From NCBI GenBank assembly GCA_017962085.1, contig JAGCWA010000017.1, positions 124,001-188,000 on the forward strand: a stretch of DNA of 64,000 bases, written 5' to 3'. Within the stretch, counting starts at the first letter, position 1, and every line of letters begins with the position of its first letter. Shown here one piece after another: positions 17,644-26,337 of the stretch. This stretch comes from Paludibacteraceae bacterium (GTDB lineage: Bacteria > Bacteroidota > Bacteroidia > Bacteroidales > Paludibacteraceae). The notes beneath the pieces were generated by a model that was given only the letters and a program-made list of their open reading frames with translations, was not told the origin of the DNA and did no database searches. Made by a program: the position numbers and the translations under genes.

Positions 17644-18198
17644 TCACACGTATCTCGCCCGCTCGCCCCCCACAAGCTTAGGTCGGCAATAGGCGGCGAC
17701 CACATGGGCGGCGCCGATTTGGTTAGGGGTAAGATGGACAGGGACAGCCACATCCTTGAGGTGCATGCCGATCAGGGTGTCACCGATGTCCAATCCGGCG
17801 GAGGCTTTGATATGCTCCACCACGACAGGGTGGCGGAAGCCGTGGTATGCCGCCGTGGCGAAAGAACCGCCGCCATGCAGCCATGGAACGACGCAAACAG
17901 GCTCGTAGCCGTACCTGTCGGCACACTCCTCCTCGATCACCAGCGAGCGGTTCAGATGCTCGCAGCATTGGCATGCGAGGTAGATGCCCCGTTCGGACAA
18001 TAGGTTGTGGGCCACCTCGAAGATGGCCTTGCCGATCGCCTCGCTCGAATTCTTGCCGATGGTACCACCCGCCACTTCACTCGACGAACAACCAATCACG
18101 AAAATAGACCCCGCCTTCATGGGGTGTTCATCCAGCAGACCCGCGATAATCCTTCGGGTCTGTTCCGTAATCTGCTCCAGATCACCAACCATTTCCAT
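17644..18198 (-). CDS. UPF0340 (DUF436, YwlG-like) protein
   Basis: 184 residues; MKAGSIFVIGCSSSEVAGGT near 27-46, LACQCCEHLNRSLV near 74-87, the VPWLHGGGSFATAAY block near 105-120, and VPVHLTPNQIGAAHV near the end are hallmarks of this conserved family of unknown function. Length is normal. It lies 82 nt upstream of the flippase on the same strand and may be cotranscribed, though no functional link is known. Confidence 0.9.
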   Translation of the reverse strand: MEMVGDLEQITEQTRRIIAGLLDEHPMKAGSIFVIGCSSSEVAGGTIGKNSSEAIGKAIFEVAHNLLSERGIYLACQCCEHLNRSLVIEEECADRYGYEPVCVVPWLHGGGSFATAAYHGFRHPVVVEHIKASAGLDIGDTLIGMHLKDVAVPVHLTPNQIGAAHVVAAYCRPKLVGGERARYV

Positions 18199-18351
18199 AA
18201 CAACAATCCTCCTTTTAAAAACGCGCTCAAAGGTAGCATATAATGGCTAAATGTGTTAGGGGTGAGGCTAATAAATTCATTATGCCGCAGAAAATCCGGA
18301 AGGGTGGGCGGTCTATGCGTGTCAGGCTGAAAAAATATTTTCCGCATTCTG

Positions 18352-18381
18352 TTTTTCGAATCAATATTTTATTTAACTTTG
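18352..18381 (+). promoter_or_regulatory. Predicted promoter of tRNA-Thr
   Basis: TAACTTTG at 18374-18381 (TAnnTTTG) with a TTTT -33-like element at 18352-18355, ending 10 nt before the tRNA. Confidence 0.6.
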
Positions 18382-18391
18382 CACCGCAATT

Positions 18392-18464
<73 letters not shown>

Positions 18465-18512
18465 CAGAGAGGTGGACGCAAGGTATGTGTTCACCTTTTT
18501 TGTGTTGCTTCT

Positions 18513-18544
18513 CTTGCTTAGCAACGATAGATTCATTAGTTTTG
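18513..18544 (+). promoter_or_regulatory. Predicted promoter of the metallopeptidase lipoprotein gene
   Basis: CTTG at 18513-18516, 20-nt spacer, TAGTTTTG at 18537-18544, ending 24 nt before the ATG at 18569. Confidence 0.55.
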
Positions 18545-18568
18545 TTGTGAAATCGGTATAAATCGACC

Positions 18569-19798
18569 ATGAAGAAAAGATTCATCCATTATATAATCCT
18601 ATTGCTTATTCTGGTCTTCAGTTCCTGTAAGGAGGATGTGAACAGATATGAAGTGGATCAGTTGTTGGATCCATACCTGCAGATGTTTTTGCAGGAAGGA
18701 AGCAAAAGGGGGGTGGAGATAGACGTGAAGGGGAATGGCTTGCTGATGGAGTTCACCGAACTGGAGGGCCTGACCATCGGGCTATGTACCTATCAGGACC
18801 CTTTGTTGGTGCAGATCGATAGGGATTATTGGATAGAGACCACCCAATACGAAGACCAGGAGAACCTTCGGCAGGATGTGGTGTTCCATGAGCTGGGACA
18901 CGGATTGCTCAATCGGTCCCATGACAACAGCTATCTCGAGAATTATGAGTGGAAGACGATCATGTGCGGTGGTGAGGAAGTGGACGGAAGAGACTGGGCG
19001 GTGAACTTCAACGGATACCGCAAGGAATACTATTTGGACGAGTTGTTCAATGTGCGGACCCCAGCGCCCGAGTGGAGCAAGAAGGCGACATTCGACGGGG
19101 AGAAGGGTTCGTTGATAGCGAATTTGAACATGAATGCCTCCTATAACGGACGCGATGAGGCGGGCAATATGTACCTCATGCGGAACAACATCTACACCAT
19201 CACGTCTGCCAATCAGGGAAGTAATAACATCATATCATTGCTGGCGGAAGAGGTGAAAGGAGATTTCTATTTCGAGGTGGTGATGAAAGCCTATATGTCC
19301 ATAAACGTCAGTACAACAGGTATTTGTGCTATCTATGATTATGACGGGAACCAAAAATACAGTCCGCAGGCGAGAGATGCGCAGCACCCCATCAACGACG
19401 GGTGTAATTATCTTGCGGTCAAGGAGGAAAGTGCAGGGGATCAGTTCTACCTGATCAACACGAATTGTTACCTCCCTATCACGGAGGTATTGCGCAATGA
19501 GGTCTATAAGCATGATGAATACAACAAATATGCCATCGCGCGTCATGACGGGGAGATTTTCTTCTACGTGAATGACCAGTTGATTTTCAGGAACGATTAT
19601 CAGGCGGATGTGCCGTATCTCTCCTTTGGCGTGATCTTGCCGGCTTTGGGGAAAATAGACATCACCTCCGCCGAATTGTATGATTTGGGGACAACGTTGC
19701 GGAGCGGTAAGGAGAGATGTGCGGTTGATCCGTGCCAAGAGAAGATGATTCCTCCGATAAAAATTTCATCAAAGAAATTGAAGGATTATCGTAAATAA
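18569..19798 (+). CDS. Lipoprotein with HExxH metallopeptidase motif and a concanavalin-like domain
   Basis: 409 residues. Lipobox FSSC near residue 20, followed by KED, a charge pattern that fits the Bacteroidetes surface-lipoprotein export signal. The zinc motif VVFHELGHGLLNRSHD (~106-121) gives HExxH with a third His seven residues later, as in a recognised group of Bacteroidetes putative metallopeptidase lipoproteins. From ~170 onward a beta-rich, LamG-like region (YEVVMKAY-like strands, FFYVNDQLIFRND) may bind carbohydrate. Proteolysis is predicted, not shown. Confidence 0.75.
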   Translation: MKKRFIHYIILLLILVFSSCKEDVNRYEVDQLLDPYLQMFLQEGSKRGVEIDVKGNGLLMEFTELEGLTIGLCTYQDPLLVQIDRDYWIETTQYEDQENLRQDVVFHELGHGLLNRSHDNSYLENYEWKTIMCGGEEVDGRDWAVNFNGYRKEYYLDELFNVRTPAPEWSKKATFDGEKGSLIANLNMNASYNGRDEAGNMYLMRNNIYTITSANQGSNNIISLLAEEVKGDFYFEVVMKAYMSINVSTTGICAIYDYDGNQKYSPQARDAQHPINDGCNYLAVKEESAGDQFYLINTNCYLPITEVLRNEVYKHDEYNKYAIARHDGEIFFYVNDQLIFRNDYQADVPYLSFGVILPALGKIDITSAELYDLGTTLRSGKERCAVDPCQEKMIPPIKISSKKLKDYRK

Positions 19799-19800
19799 TT

Positions 19801-19830
19801 TTTGTAGGTTCGTAACATAACTTATATTTG
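19801..19830 (+). promoter_or_regulatory. Predicted promoter of the Wzz-like gene
   Basis: TTTG at 19801-19804, 18-nt spacer, TATATTTG at 19823-19830; the ATG follows at 19858. It overlaps the 3' end region of the preceding gene. Confidence 0.6.
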
Positions 19831-19857
19831 TAAGTCATATATCAAAACAGTAGCAGA

Positions 19858-20844
19858 ATGGAAAACGAAAACAATCAGGAGATGAACATCTTCACCATGA
19901 CGTCGCGCTTGGGGCGCGCCATCTACGGAGTAATAAAATGGATCCTTTCCATTTTTGGTTATATCCTAAGAGCTGCCTATCAATACAAGTTAATGTTCCT
20001 TGTATTCGCCCTGTTGGCGGTGGGCTACAGCCTATATGAATCCAGGGAGGATAATCATACGTATGAGGGTTATTTGCATCTGAAGCTCAATGACGGGGAG
20101 TCTGTGCTTTATCAGGCTTTGGTAAGCGACTTGAACGAGTATGCAAAGGAATCGGATGTGGAAGGTCTCGCCAATGAATTGGACGTGTCGCAAGATTTGG
20201 CCGCAAGGATTGTCAAGTTGGATGCGCATCGTGTCATAGATAAGTATCATGACTCGATTGTCGACTATATCGACTACAAGAATAATGTGCCGTTGGGTGA
20301 TACGGTGGATTTCGCGGTCCCTGACCAACTCGTGATTTCAGCAAGGGTGAAGGGAATTGAGGAATTCGCCAAGTTGGAGGAGGCGTTGAAGAAATATTTC
20401 TCTAAGAACGACTACCTCGTTTCGTTGAACATCGCTAGGATAAAATTGCAGGAGGAGAAAGAGTGGATGTTCCACAATGCCCTCATGAACATAGATAGCT
20501 TGCAGAAGGTGGAGTACTTCAAGAGCAATGGCGGCAATTACCTAGAGTTCTCTTCCATCAATGAGAAAAAGGCTAGCGTGCCGTTCATCAAGGCGAAGAA
20601 GCAGATGTTCTATAACGATATGCAGAAGCTGTTCGAGATCACAGGAAAAATCGAGGAGGATATGTCCGCCAACTTGGATGTCGTGACTGTGCTTTCCGAT
20701 TTCCATCCGGTGAAAGCTCCTGTCAATTCTTTCCCTAAATTGTTGTTACGCAATGGCTTGATCGTTTTGGCATTGTTTGTGATTGTGGCTATGATTTGGA
20801 GAAATAAGAAAAAGATCCGTCAATATCTCTCCAAGGGAATTTGA
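19858..20844 (+). CDS. Two-TM membrane protein, Wzz/chain-length-determinant-like architecture
   Basis: 328 residues: cytoplasmic N-terminus, hydrophobic stretch ~22-57 (IKWILSIFGYILRAAYQY, then LMFLVFALLAVGYSL), a long periplasmic alpha-helical domain (~60-290) and a second membrane helix ~293-312 followed by RNKKKIRQYLSKGI. The layout, with a Pro-containing segment before the second helix (VKAPVNSFPKLL), is that of polysaccharide co-polymerases. Sequence similarity is weak, so this is by architecture only. Its own promoter and terminator make it a single-gene unit. Confidence 0.55.
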   Translation: MENENNQEMNIFTMTSRLGRAIYGVIKWILSIFGYILRAAYQYKLMFLVFALLAVGYSLYESREDNHTYEGYLHLKLNDGESVLYQALVSDLNEYAKESDVEGLANELDVSQDLAARIVKLDAHRVIDKYHDSIVDYIDYKNNVPLGDTVDFAVPDQLVISARVKGIEEFAKLEEALKKYFSKNDYLVSLNIARIKLQEEKEWMFHNALMNIDSLQKVEYFKSNGGNYLEFSSINEKKASVPFIKAKKQMFYNDMQKLFEITGKIEEDMSANLDVVTVLSDFHPVKAPVNSFPKLLLRNGLIVLALFVIVAMIWRNKKKIRQYLSKGI

Positions 20845-20878
20845 TGTCCGTGTGGCATCGCGGATGCTTGAAAAGATA

Positions 20879-20909
20879 AGCGGGAAGAGTTGTCTCTTCC
20901 CGCTTTTTT
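20879..20909 (+). terminator. Intrinsic terminator after the Wzz-like gene
   Basis: Perfect 11-bp stem (AGCGGGAAGAG / CTCTTCCCGCT) with TTGT loop followed by six T. Confidence 0.92.
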
Positions 20910-20982
20910 ATGTTTTTCGGGGTAGGGGATTTGCCCGTTTCCGGTTGGGTCTGTTGTCTAGTTCCTCCCTTTGTTATGGCGC

Positions 20983-21011
20983 AAAAAAAAAGGGAATACA
21001 ATCGTATCCCC
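20983..21011 (-). terminator. Terminator of the vWA/coiled-coil gene
   Basis: On the minus strand GGGGATAC-GATT-GTATTCCC (one G-U pair) followed by nine T, 22 nt after the stop at 21034. Confidence 0.85.
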
Positions 21012-21033
21012 TTTTAATCAAGCAATGATTCTC

Positions 21034-22263
21034 TTATATCTTCAACATTTCATTGGCGATCTCCCGTACGCGGTCAATCTCCTTCTGCAGAGCCATCTTC
21101 TCTTGTTTCAGAGCCTCTATGTTAGCCTCCTGCTCTTTTGCGCGGTGCTTGAGTTGGAGGTTCTGTTCGGTGAGTTTCTTGTTCACCGTCCTCAGTTCCT
21201 CGATGGTCATCTCGTGGTCCTTGATGGCGGCTTTCAGTCTATCGAATGCGATTTCGGTTTCCTTTCCGCCTTCCAGGATTTGGTTCATCATGGCTTTGTT
21301 CTTGTCCAGCAACGCCACGATGTTGGAGTTGGACTCCTCGATCGCCTTCACGTTGGCGGATTTCTGTGCGGAGCGTGCCGCCTGAAGTTCCGCGATGGCG
21401 GCGATTTCAGCCTTGTATTCGTTCTCTTTTTCGATGTCGATGATTGGTTCGATCACCTCGGCGGCGATGGATGAGAGTGCTGGTTCCTCTTTCTTCTCCT
21501 GTTGAGCCGGAGCTTGTGCGGCTGGTTTAGGCGCTTGTGCGACCGGTTGGGAGACGAATGCCGCGCGGATTGGCTCCTCCTTTACTTTGACAGGTTCCGG
21601 CTCCGGGATCTTTGCCGTGATAGGCTCCGGCGCAGGTGCGGGTTGTGGTGCGGGTTGTGGTGCTGGAGCAGGCTCCGGCGCCTTTGCGGCGATGGCATTG
21701 TGCAATGCGTCGATGACTGGGGCGATGATGCCGCGGAGTGTCAACACGTCGCAGGTTTGCTCCACGTTGCAGAAGGCTCCGCCGGTCATGTCGGCCACCT
21801 TCTTCGCTGTCCTTTGGTTAGCCTCGGACATGCAGATACCAATGATATTCACTTGAATTGGGTAATCCTTTGTCGCTTTCTCCACTTCGTAGTCCAGCAC
21901 GCCGGCGTCGGTGTCCTCTCCGTTCGTCACAAAAACGATGCGGCGGGTCACTTCCCCGTTCGTCTTCTCGAATTTCTTGAAACCGGCGCAAGACTCTTTG
22001 AAGGCCTCCGCGATAGGGGCGCCACCGTTAGGGAACGGAAGTCCCTGGATCTTCTTGACGAAGTCCTCACGCATGTTGGAGCCCAAGTCCAACGAATTGA
22101 TGATAATAGGAGATTTAACGATCGAAAGGAAGGTACGCATACCGAACGGCTCCGAAAAATCTATGTTCGGAACGATGCCATCTATAACCACATTTTGGAC
22201 AATAGGCACTTTCTTGTCCATCTTATCGGAGATGTCGATAAGAAAATCAATTGCATTTTTCAT
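21034..22263 (-). CDS. von Willebrand factor A (TerY-like) protein with Pro/Ala-Glu linker and C-terminal coiled coil
   Basis: 409 residues, no signal peptide. The vWA fold spans ~1-190 (FLIDISDKM at 7-15, LPFPNGGAPIAEAFKES near 75, RRIVFVTNGEDTD near 107). MIDAS residues are degraded: DxSxS reads D10-I-S12-D-K14, the Thr is Ala in GGAP, and the last Asp is Asn in TNGED, so metal binding is doubtful. A PAPEP/QPAP-rich linker (~195-270) leads to a long coiled coil (~275-409). It looks like a cytoplasmic scaffold. TerY-type vWA proteins accompany TerB proteins in other bacteria, but here the genes are 10-28 kb apart. Confidence 0.7.
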   Translation of the reverse strand: MKNAIDFLIDISDKMDKKVPIVQNVVIDGIVPNIDFSEPFGMRTFLSIVKSPIIINSLDLGSNMREDFVKKIQGLPFPNGGAPIAEAFKESCAGFKKFEKTNGEVTRRIVFVTNGEDTDAGVLDYEVEKATKDYPIQVNIIGICMSEANQRTAKKVADMTGGAFCNVEQTCDVLTLRGIIAPVIDALHNAIAAKAPEPAPAPQPAPQPAPAPEPITAKIPEPEPVKVKEEPIRAAFVSQPVAQAPKPAAQAPAQQEKKEEPALSSIAAEVIEPIIDIEKENEYKAEIAAIAELQAARSAQKSANVKAIEESNSNIVALLDKNKAMMNQILEGGKETEIAFDRLKAAIKDHEMTIEELRTVNKKLTEQNLQLKHRAKEQEANIEALKQEKMALQKEIDRVREIANEMLKI

Positions 22264-22659
22264 GATATCATTAATATGTTTTTTAATATGTTTTGCTCGC
22301 TAAAATACAAATTGTATCAATATATAGCAAAAATAACACAATAAAAATGATTGGGCGTGTTCAATGCAGGTTCCATAACTTGCATTTTGTCTCATTATAT
22401 TTGCCTTATTGGCGCCAGAGATTAGAATCGCTCCCAAGACGCAGACCTCCGATGTCCAAGAGAATATCGAACCTCTTAGCGGAGGAGAGCCCAAATTAGG
22501 CACAGGGACGACCAAACAGAAGAATGACGACGAATCTTTGTCGGAATTTGTTTGGCGGTACCGCATATTTTTGTTACGTTTGTTAAGAAGGGTTCTGAAA
22601 AATCATTTTCCACTAATTCGGTGGGTTTCAGGAGCCGTCACAAAATAACAAAAGAGGAT
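22264..22659 (+). other. Gene-poor interval, 396 nt
   Basis: Holds the divergent upstream region of the vWA gene and an unconvincing 79-codon frame (TTG start at 22409, basic, no family features). The frame of the next gene is open back to 22552 but lacks a credible start before 22660. No clear promoter was found. Confidence 0.4.
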
Positions 22660-23472
22660 ATGTGCGCGGAGATTAGTCATAACCAAGAGAAGAAAGACAA
22701 GCGTGAATGGGCGATCATCCAGATGTTCCGCTCTTCTTGTCCGACCTTCCCGATAGGCGAACTGGAGAAATCGGAGTCGCCCGACTTCCTTTTGCAGACG
22801 GACAAGCGGCTGTATGGGATCGAGCTCACCGAGCTGAAGTACGAGCGGGAGGACCGGGAGTTCAATCTGCGGGCGCATGAGGATTTCCTCTCCGTGCTCA
22901 TGCAGGACGCGCAGGCCATCTTCGAACGCAAGCACAACTTCAAGCTGATCGTCGACGTCCATTTCTCCAATGAGCTCAATGAGACGGTCTCGTCGATGGA
23001 CGATGACTTGCGCTCCATCATCCGCCAGGATTTCGCGGAGACCATCGTCAAGCTGGTGGAGGATAACCTGCCGGAGGCGACGGGCATCCAGTACAAGATA
23101 GACCGCACCTCCAAGTACGGGTTCCAGAACCTGCCAAAGAAAATCGAGTGCATCAATATCAAGAACGTGACCGGCCGGTGGTACGACGGATTGTGGTACG
23201 CCGCCATCTCGGCGAAGGTCAAACCGCTTTCCATCGCCAGCGTTTCCCAACGGTTGATCGCGAAGGAGTGGAAGCTGAAGAAATACAATCCGATCTGCGA
23301 CGAGCAGTGGTTGATCATCATACAAAACAGCTTCCTGATGTCCAGCTCCTATAACCCGCTCACGGCGAGCGAGGCATTGGCCCATAAATACAAGAGCACC
23401 TTCGACAAGGTCTATGTGTTCGAGCGCAGTGCGGGCAGCGTTTCTCTTTTAAAAACAGAAAAATATGATTAG
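22660..23472 (+). CDS. Hypothetical protein, possibly restriction-endonuclease-like
   Basis: 270 residues from ATG 22660 (MCAEISHNQEKKDKREWAII), preceded by AGAGG; the open frame extends to 22552 without typical coding content. Near residue 45 the pattern ESPDFLLQTDKRLYGIELTE (PD, ~12 residues, E-x-T) recalls a PD-(D/E)xK core with the Lys replaced, then an Arg/Glu-rich helix. Cytoplasmic. Unusually high GC third positions compared with the preceding interval. The nuclease idea is weak. Confidence 0.5.
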   Translation: MCAEISHNQEKKDKREWAIIQMFRSSCPTFPIGELEKSESPDFLLQTDKRLYGIELTELKYEREDREFNLRAHEDFLSVLMQDAQAIFERKHNFKLIVDVHFSNELNETVSSMDDDLRSIIRQDFAETIVKLVEDNLPEATGIQYKIDRTSKYGFQNLPKKIECINIKNVTGRWYDGLWYAAISAKVKPLSIASVSQRLIAKEWKLKKYNPICDEQWLIIIQNSFLMSSSYNPLTASEALAHKYKSTFDKVYVFERSAGSVSLLKTEKYD

Positions 23473-23500
23473 ATTCGCGGTGCATTGATTACGATACGGA

Positions 23501-24631
23501 ATGACTACAATGACGAAACGAATAGCGACGATTTTACCTGTCGCATGCCTGCTCACCGCATGTATCCAGGAGGAACCCTTGAATGCGGAGGCGGACATCC
23601 TATCGTGTGACCTATCCTCGGACAAAGATATCCTGATGGTACTGGCGGATACGGCGATGCCCATCACCAGCACCACCGAAAACATAGACATACCCGTCCG
23701 CGCAGGGGAGGATCTTCATGCTAGGACTCCCCGATTCATCATCACGGAAGGTGCCACCATCTCTCCGGCCAGTGGTTCATGCCAGGATTTCTCGGAGGGA
23801 AAGGCCGTGCGATATGTGGTGACTTCGCAGGATGGGAAGTGGCACCGTACGTACCATGTCTCTTATGTCTCCTTCGAACTGACTACCCAATATGCGTTCG
23901 AGGATTACGAACTCAATTCCACAGAAAAATACCAAATAATCAGCGAGGTGGTGGATGGCCGCACCATGCTCAATTGGTGGGGTACCGGGAACCCGGGGTA
24001 TTGCCTCGCCAACTCGTTGGCCACGCCAACCGAGTATCCGACCGCCATTGTGCCGGGAGGAAGGTCGGGTAATTGCCTTCAGCTTGTCACCCGCTCCGCC
24101 GGATCGTTCGGCAAGATGGCAGGGATGCCTATCGCGCCGGGTAACCTTTTCTTGGGCACGTTCGATGTGGCCAGCGCCCTGAAAGCGCCGTTGGAGGCCA
24201 CCCATTTCGGAATTCCTTTCCGTCAAATACCAAAGGCCATCAAAGGGTACTATAAGTTCAAGTCCGGCGAGCAGATGACGAACGGGGAGGGCGAAGAGAT
24301 ATCAGGGAAGGATAACTTCAACATCTATGCGATGCTCTATGAGAATACGGACGAAAATGGTAAACAGGTGGTCCTCGACGGCACCAACTCCAACGATAGT
24401 CCGTACCTCGTCCTCTATGGTAAGATAGAGGGACAAGGAGAGGCTGACGAATGGACACCGTTCTCCTTCGACATGAAGGCGGTGAACGGAAAGGAATTAG
24501 ACCCCGAGAAGCTCGCTCAGTTCGGATACAGTTTCTCCATTGTATTCTCCTCCAGTTTGAAAGGAGATATCTTTACGGGTGCCGTGGGTAGCGCCCTGAT
24601 GATTGATGATGTGGAGGTCGAATGCAGGTAA
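23501..24631 (+). CDS. PCMD-domain surface lipoprotein
   Basis: 376 residues. Lipobox LLTAC (Cys near 21). N-terminal Ig-like/DUF5018-type segment ~30-130 (VPVRAGEDL-like strands, ITEGATISPASG, VVTSQDGKWHRTYHVSY). The PCMD (putative carbohydrate metabolism) domain ~135-376 is marked by WWGTGNPGYCLANSLATPTE, YPTAIVPGGRSGNCLQLVTR and a closing DDVEVEC strand. PCMD proteins are typical Bacteroidetes surface lipoproteins. The ATG at 23501 or 23510 may be used. Its end lies just before the barrel gene, so the two are probably one operon. Confidence 0.85.
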   Translation: MTTMTKRIATILPVACLLTACIQEEPLNAEADILSCDLSSDKDILMVLADTAMPITSTTENIDIPVRAGEDLHARTPRFIITEGATISPASGSCQDFSEGKAVRYVVTSQDGKWHRTYHVSYVSFELTTQYAFEDYELNSTEKYQIISEVVDGRTMLNWWGTGNPGYCLANSLATPTEYPTAIVPGGRSGNCLQLVTRSAGSFGKMAGMPIAPGNLFLGTFDVASALKAPLEATHFGIPFRQIPKAIKGYYKFKSGEQMTNGEGEEISGKDNFNIYAMLYENTDENGKQVVLDGTNSNDSPYLVLYGKIEGQGEADEWTPFSFDMKAVNGKELDPEKLAQFGYSFSIVFSSSLKGDIFTGAVGSALMIDDVEVECR

Positions 24632-24645
24632 TGAAAGGGATTGTG

Positions 24646-25413
24646 ATGAAAAAGAGATGCTTAATAACCATAGGATTCTTTCTGATGACAAGCCTTTGGG
24701 GCTCGGTGTCGGCGGACGAGCAGGAGAAGCAGACTCCCTGCGCATCGTATTTCAGCGCCAAACTAGGTTATAGCCTTGGAGGTACGACTCCGTTCCCTAT
24801 TCCTGCCGAGATTAGGGAAATCAAGGGGTTCAAACCTCTTTGCAATCTGTCGGTTCAGGCGCTCTATCGGATAGGGTTGACCGAACGTTGGGCCATTCAG
24901 CCTGGCTTGCGTGTTGAGCGGAAGGGGATGACTTCCGACGCCAACGTGAAGAACTACGGCATGACCATCGACGATGGGGAGGGCGGTACTGTATCGGGAA
25001 GGTGGACGGGCGATGTTCGCATGACTTCAGACATGCTGCAGATGACCTTGCCCTTCTCGGCGGTCTTCTGTTGCTCCAACCGATGGGACCTTCATGCGGG
25101 GCTGTATATGGGCTTCCTGTTGAGGCATAAGTTCTATGGGGAGGTCTCTAACGGTTACTTGCGGGAAGGAGACCCGACGGGGGCGAAGATAGAGATAGAC
25201 GACCAACCGCAGACTTTCGATTTCTCGGAGGAGATGCGCAACCTCCAATGGGGGGCGACGTTGGGCGGAGAGTACCATATTTGCCCGAAATTCGGTATAT
25301 TCGCGGATCTGAACTGGGGTTTCAACGATATCTTCGTGAAGGATTTCACGACCATCACGTTCGGACTTTATCCAGTCTATGCGACGTTAGGTGTTTCCTA
25401 CTCGCTGAAATAG
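24646..25413 (+). CDS. Outer-membrane beta-barrel protein
   Basis: 255 residues from ATG 24646 (MKKRCLITIGFFLMTSLWGS, signal peptide to ~25). Alternating strands with glycine/aromatic turns (YFSAKLGYSLGGTTPFPIP, WAIQPGLRVERKGM, LHAGLYMGFLLRHKF, LQWGATLGGEYHI) and a terminal strand VYATLGVSYSLK ending in an aliphatic-aromatic pattern. Fits an 8-stranded barrel of the OmpW/PorT-like type. The start is 14 nt after the PCMD stop. Cargo or function unknown. Confidence 0.75.
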   Translation: MKKRCLITIGFFLMTSLWGSVSADEQEKQTPCASYFSAKLGYSLGGTTPFPIPAEIREIKGFKPLCNLSVQALYRIGLTERWAIQPGLRVERKGMTSDANVKNYGMTIDDGEGGTVSGRWTGDVRMTSDMLQMTLPFSAVFCCSNRWDLHAGLYMGFLLRHKFYGEVSNGYLREGDPTGAKIEIDDQPQTFDFSEEMRNLQWGATLGGEYHICPKFGIFADLNWGFNDIFVKDFTTITFGLYPVYATLGVSYSLK

Positions 25414-25477
25414 ATGATATTATATAATAATTAAAGAGAAAATACGTTTTAAACCATACATAGGTTAGATTCATATC

Positions 25478-26242
25478 ATGATGAGAAAGATTATTTTTAG
25501 CATACTCTTCGTAGGAGCACTCCTGTCCGGTTATACGACGGCCAAGGCCGAATACGCACATGGCAGAACGCTAAATCTTATCAATGCCGATAATAGGTTG
25601 TATCACTTCGGCTTCATATTGGGACTTAACTCCATGGACTTTAACGTGACCAATTCCGGTGTGCCATGCACTCCGAGCGGTGAGATATGGACGGAGGAGA
25701 GTGAAGAGTTGCCAGAGATATGGTATGGTGAAGACACCAAGATGTCTCCGGGATTCTCTGTCGGAATCATTTCGGACCTTCGGATCTTCTCATGGTTGGA
25801 TCTACGTTTCACACCTACCCTTTTCTTCAACTCACGCCAATTATGTTTTAAGACTGCGCAAGGTGTTGAGCGTGAGGATGGTAAGGTGACTGTACAGTCC
25901 AATATGATGGAGTTCCCGCTCACGCTTAAGTTCCGTGGACAAAGGAAGAACAACTATCGTCCGTATCTATTGGCGGGTGGTGCGTTCACGATCGATATGG
26001 GCCGTTCGAGCGAAGACCCTATCATGCTGAAACAGATTGACTACGGTGTGGAAGTCGGCTTGGGCATCGATTTCTATTTGCCTTATTTCAAGCTTGCGCC
26101 TGAATTGAAATTCTACTTCGGATTGGGTGACGTGTTGAACCGTGATAGGCCTGAGATCGCAAACATGGAGGATCTGAAATTTACCCATGCCATGTCTCGA
26201 TTGACGTCAAGGTTGATTATCTTTAACATTAACTTCGAATAG
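25478..26242 (+). CDS. porT: PorT, outer-membrane component of the type IX secretion system
   Basis: 254 residues with signal peptide (~1-23, cut after TAKA). Typical PorT features: RLYHFGFILGLNSMDF near 41-56, PGFSVGIISDLRIFSWLDLR near 90, RPYLLAGGAFTIDMGRSS near 163, VEVGLGIDFYLPYFKLAPEL near 190, and the terminal SRLTSRLIIFNINFE strand. P. gingivalis PorT has about the same length. PorT is needed for export of cargo with a T9SS C-terminal domain; several candidate cargos lie at 38-43 kb. Confidence 0.85.
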   Translation: MMRKIIFSILFVGALLSGYTTAKAEYAHGRTLNLINADNRLYHFGFILGLNSMDFNVTNSGVPCTPSGEIWTEESEELPEIWYGEDTKMSPGFSVGIISDLRIFSWLDLRFTPTLFFNSRQLCFKTAQGVEREDGKVTVQSNMMEFPLTLKFRGQRKNNYRPYLLAGGAFTIDMGRSSEDPIMLKQIDYGVEVGLGIDFYLPYFKLAPELKFYFGLGDVLNRDRPEIANMEDLKFTHAMSRLTSRLIIFNINFE

Positions 26243-26337
26243 GATAGGGTATAGCCTATTATCGATTAAACCCAAATGGCTTAACTCCAGTCTCTGACAA
26301 CAGCGGATCTTTGCTGAGCCTAAAACATTTAACTGAA

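Noticed and set aside
22409-22648. 79-codon plus-strand frame before the possible nuclease gene
   Set aside because: TTG start, no promoter, unconvincing composition and no family features.
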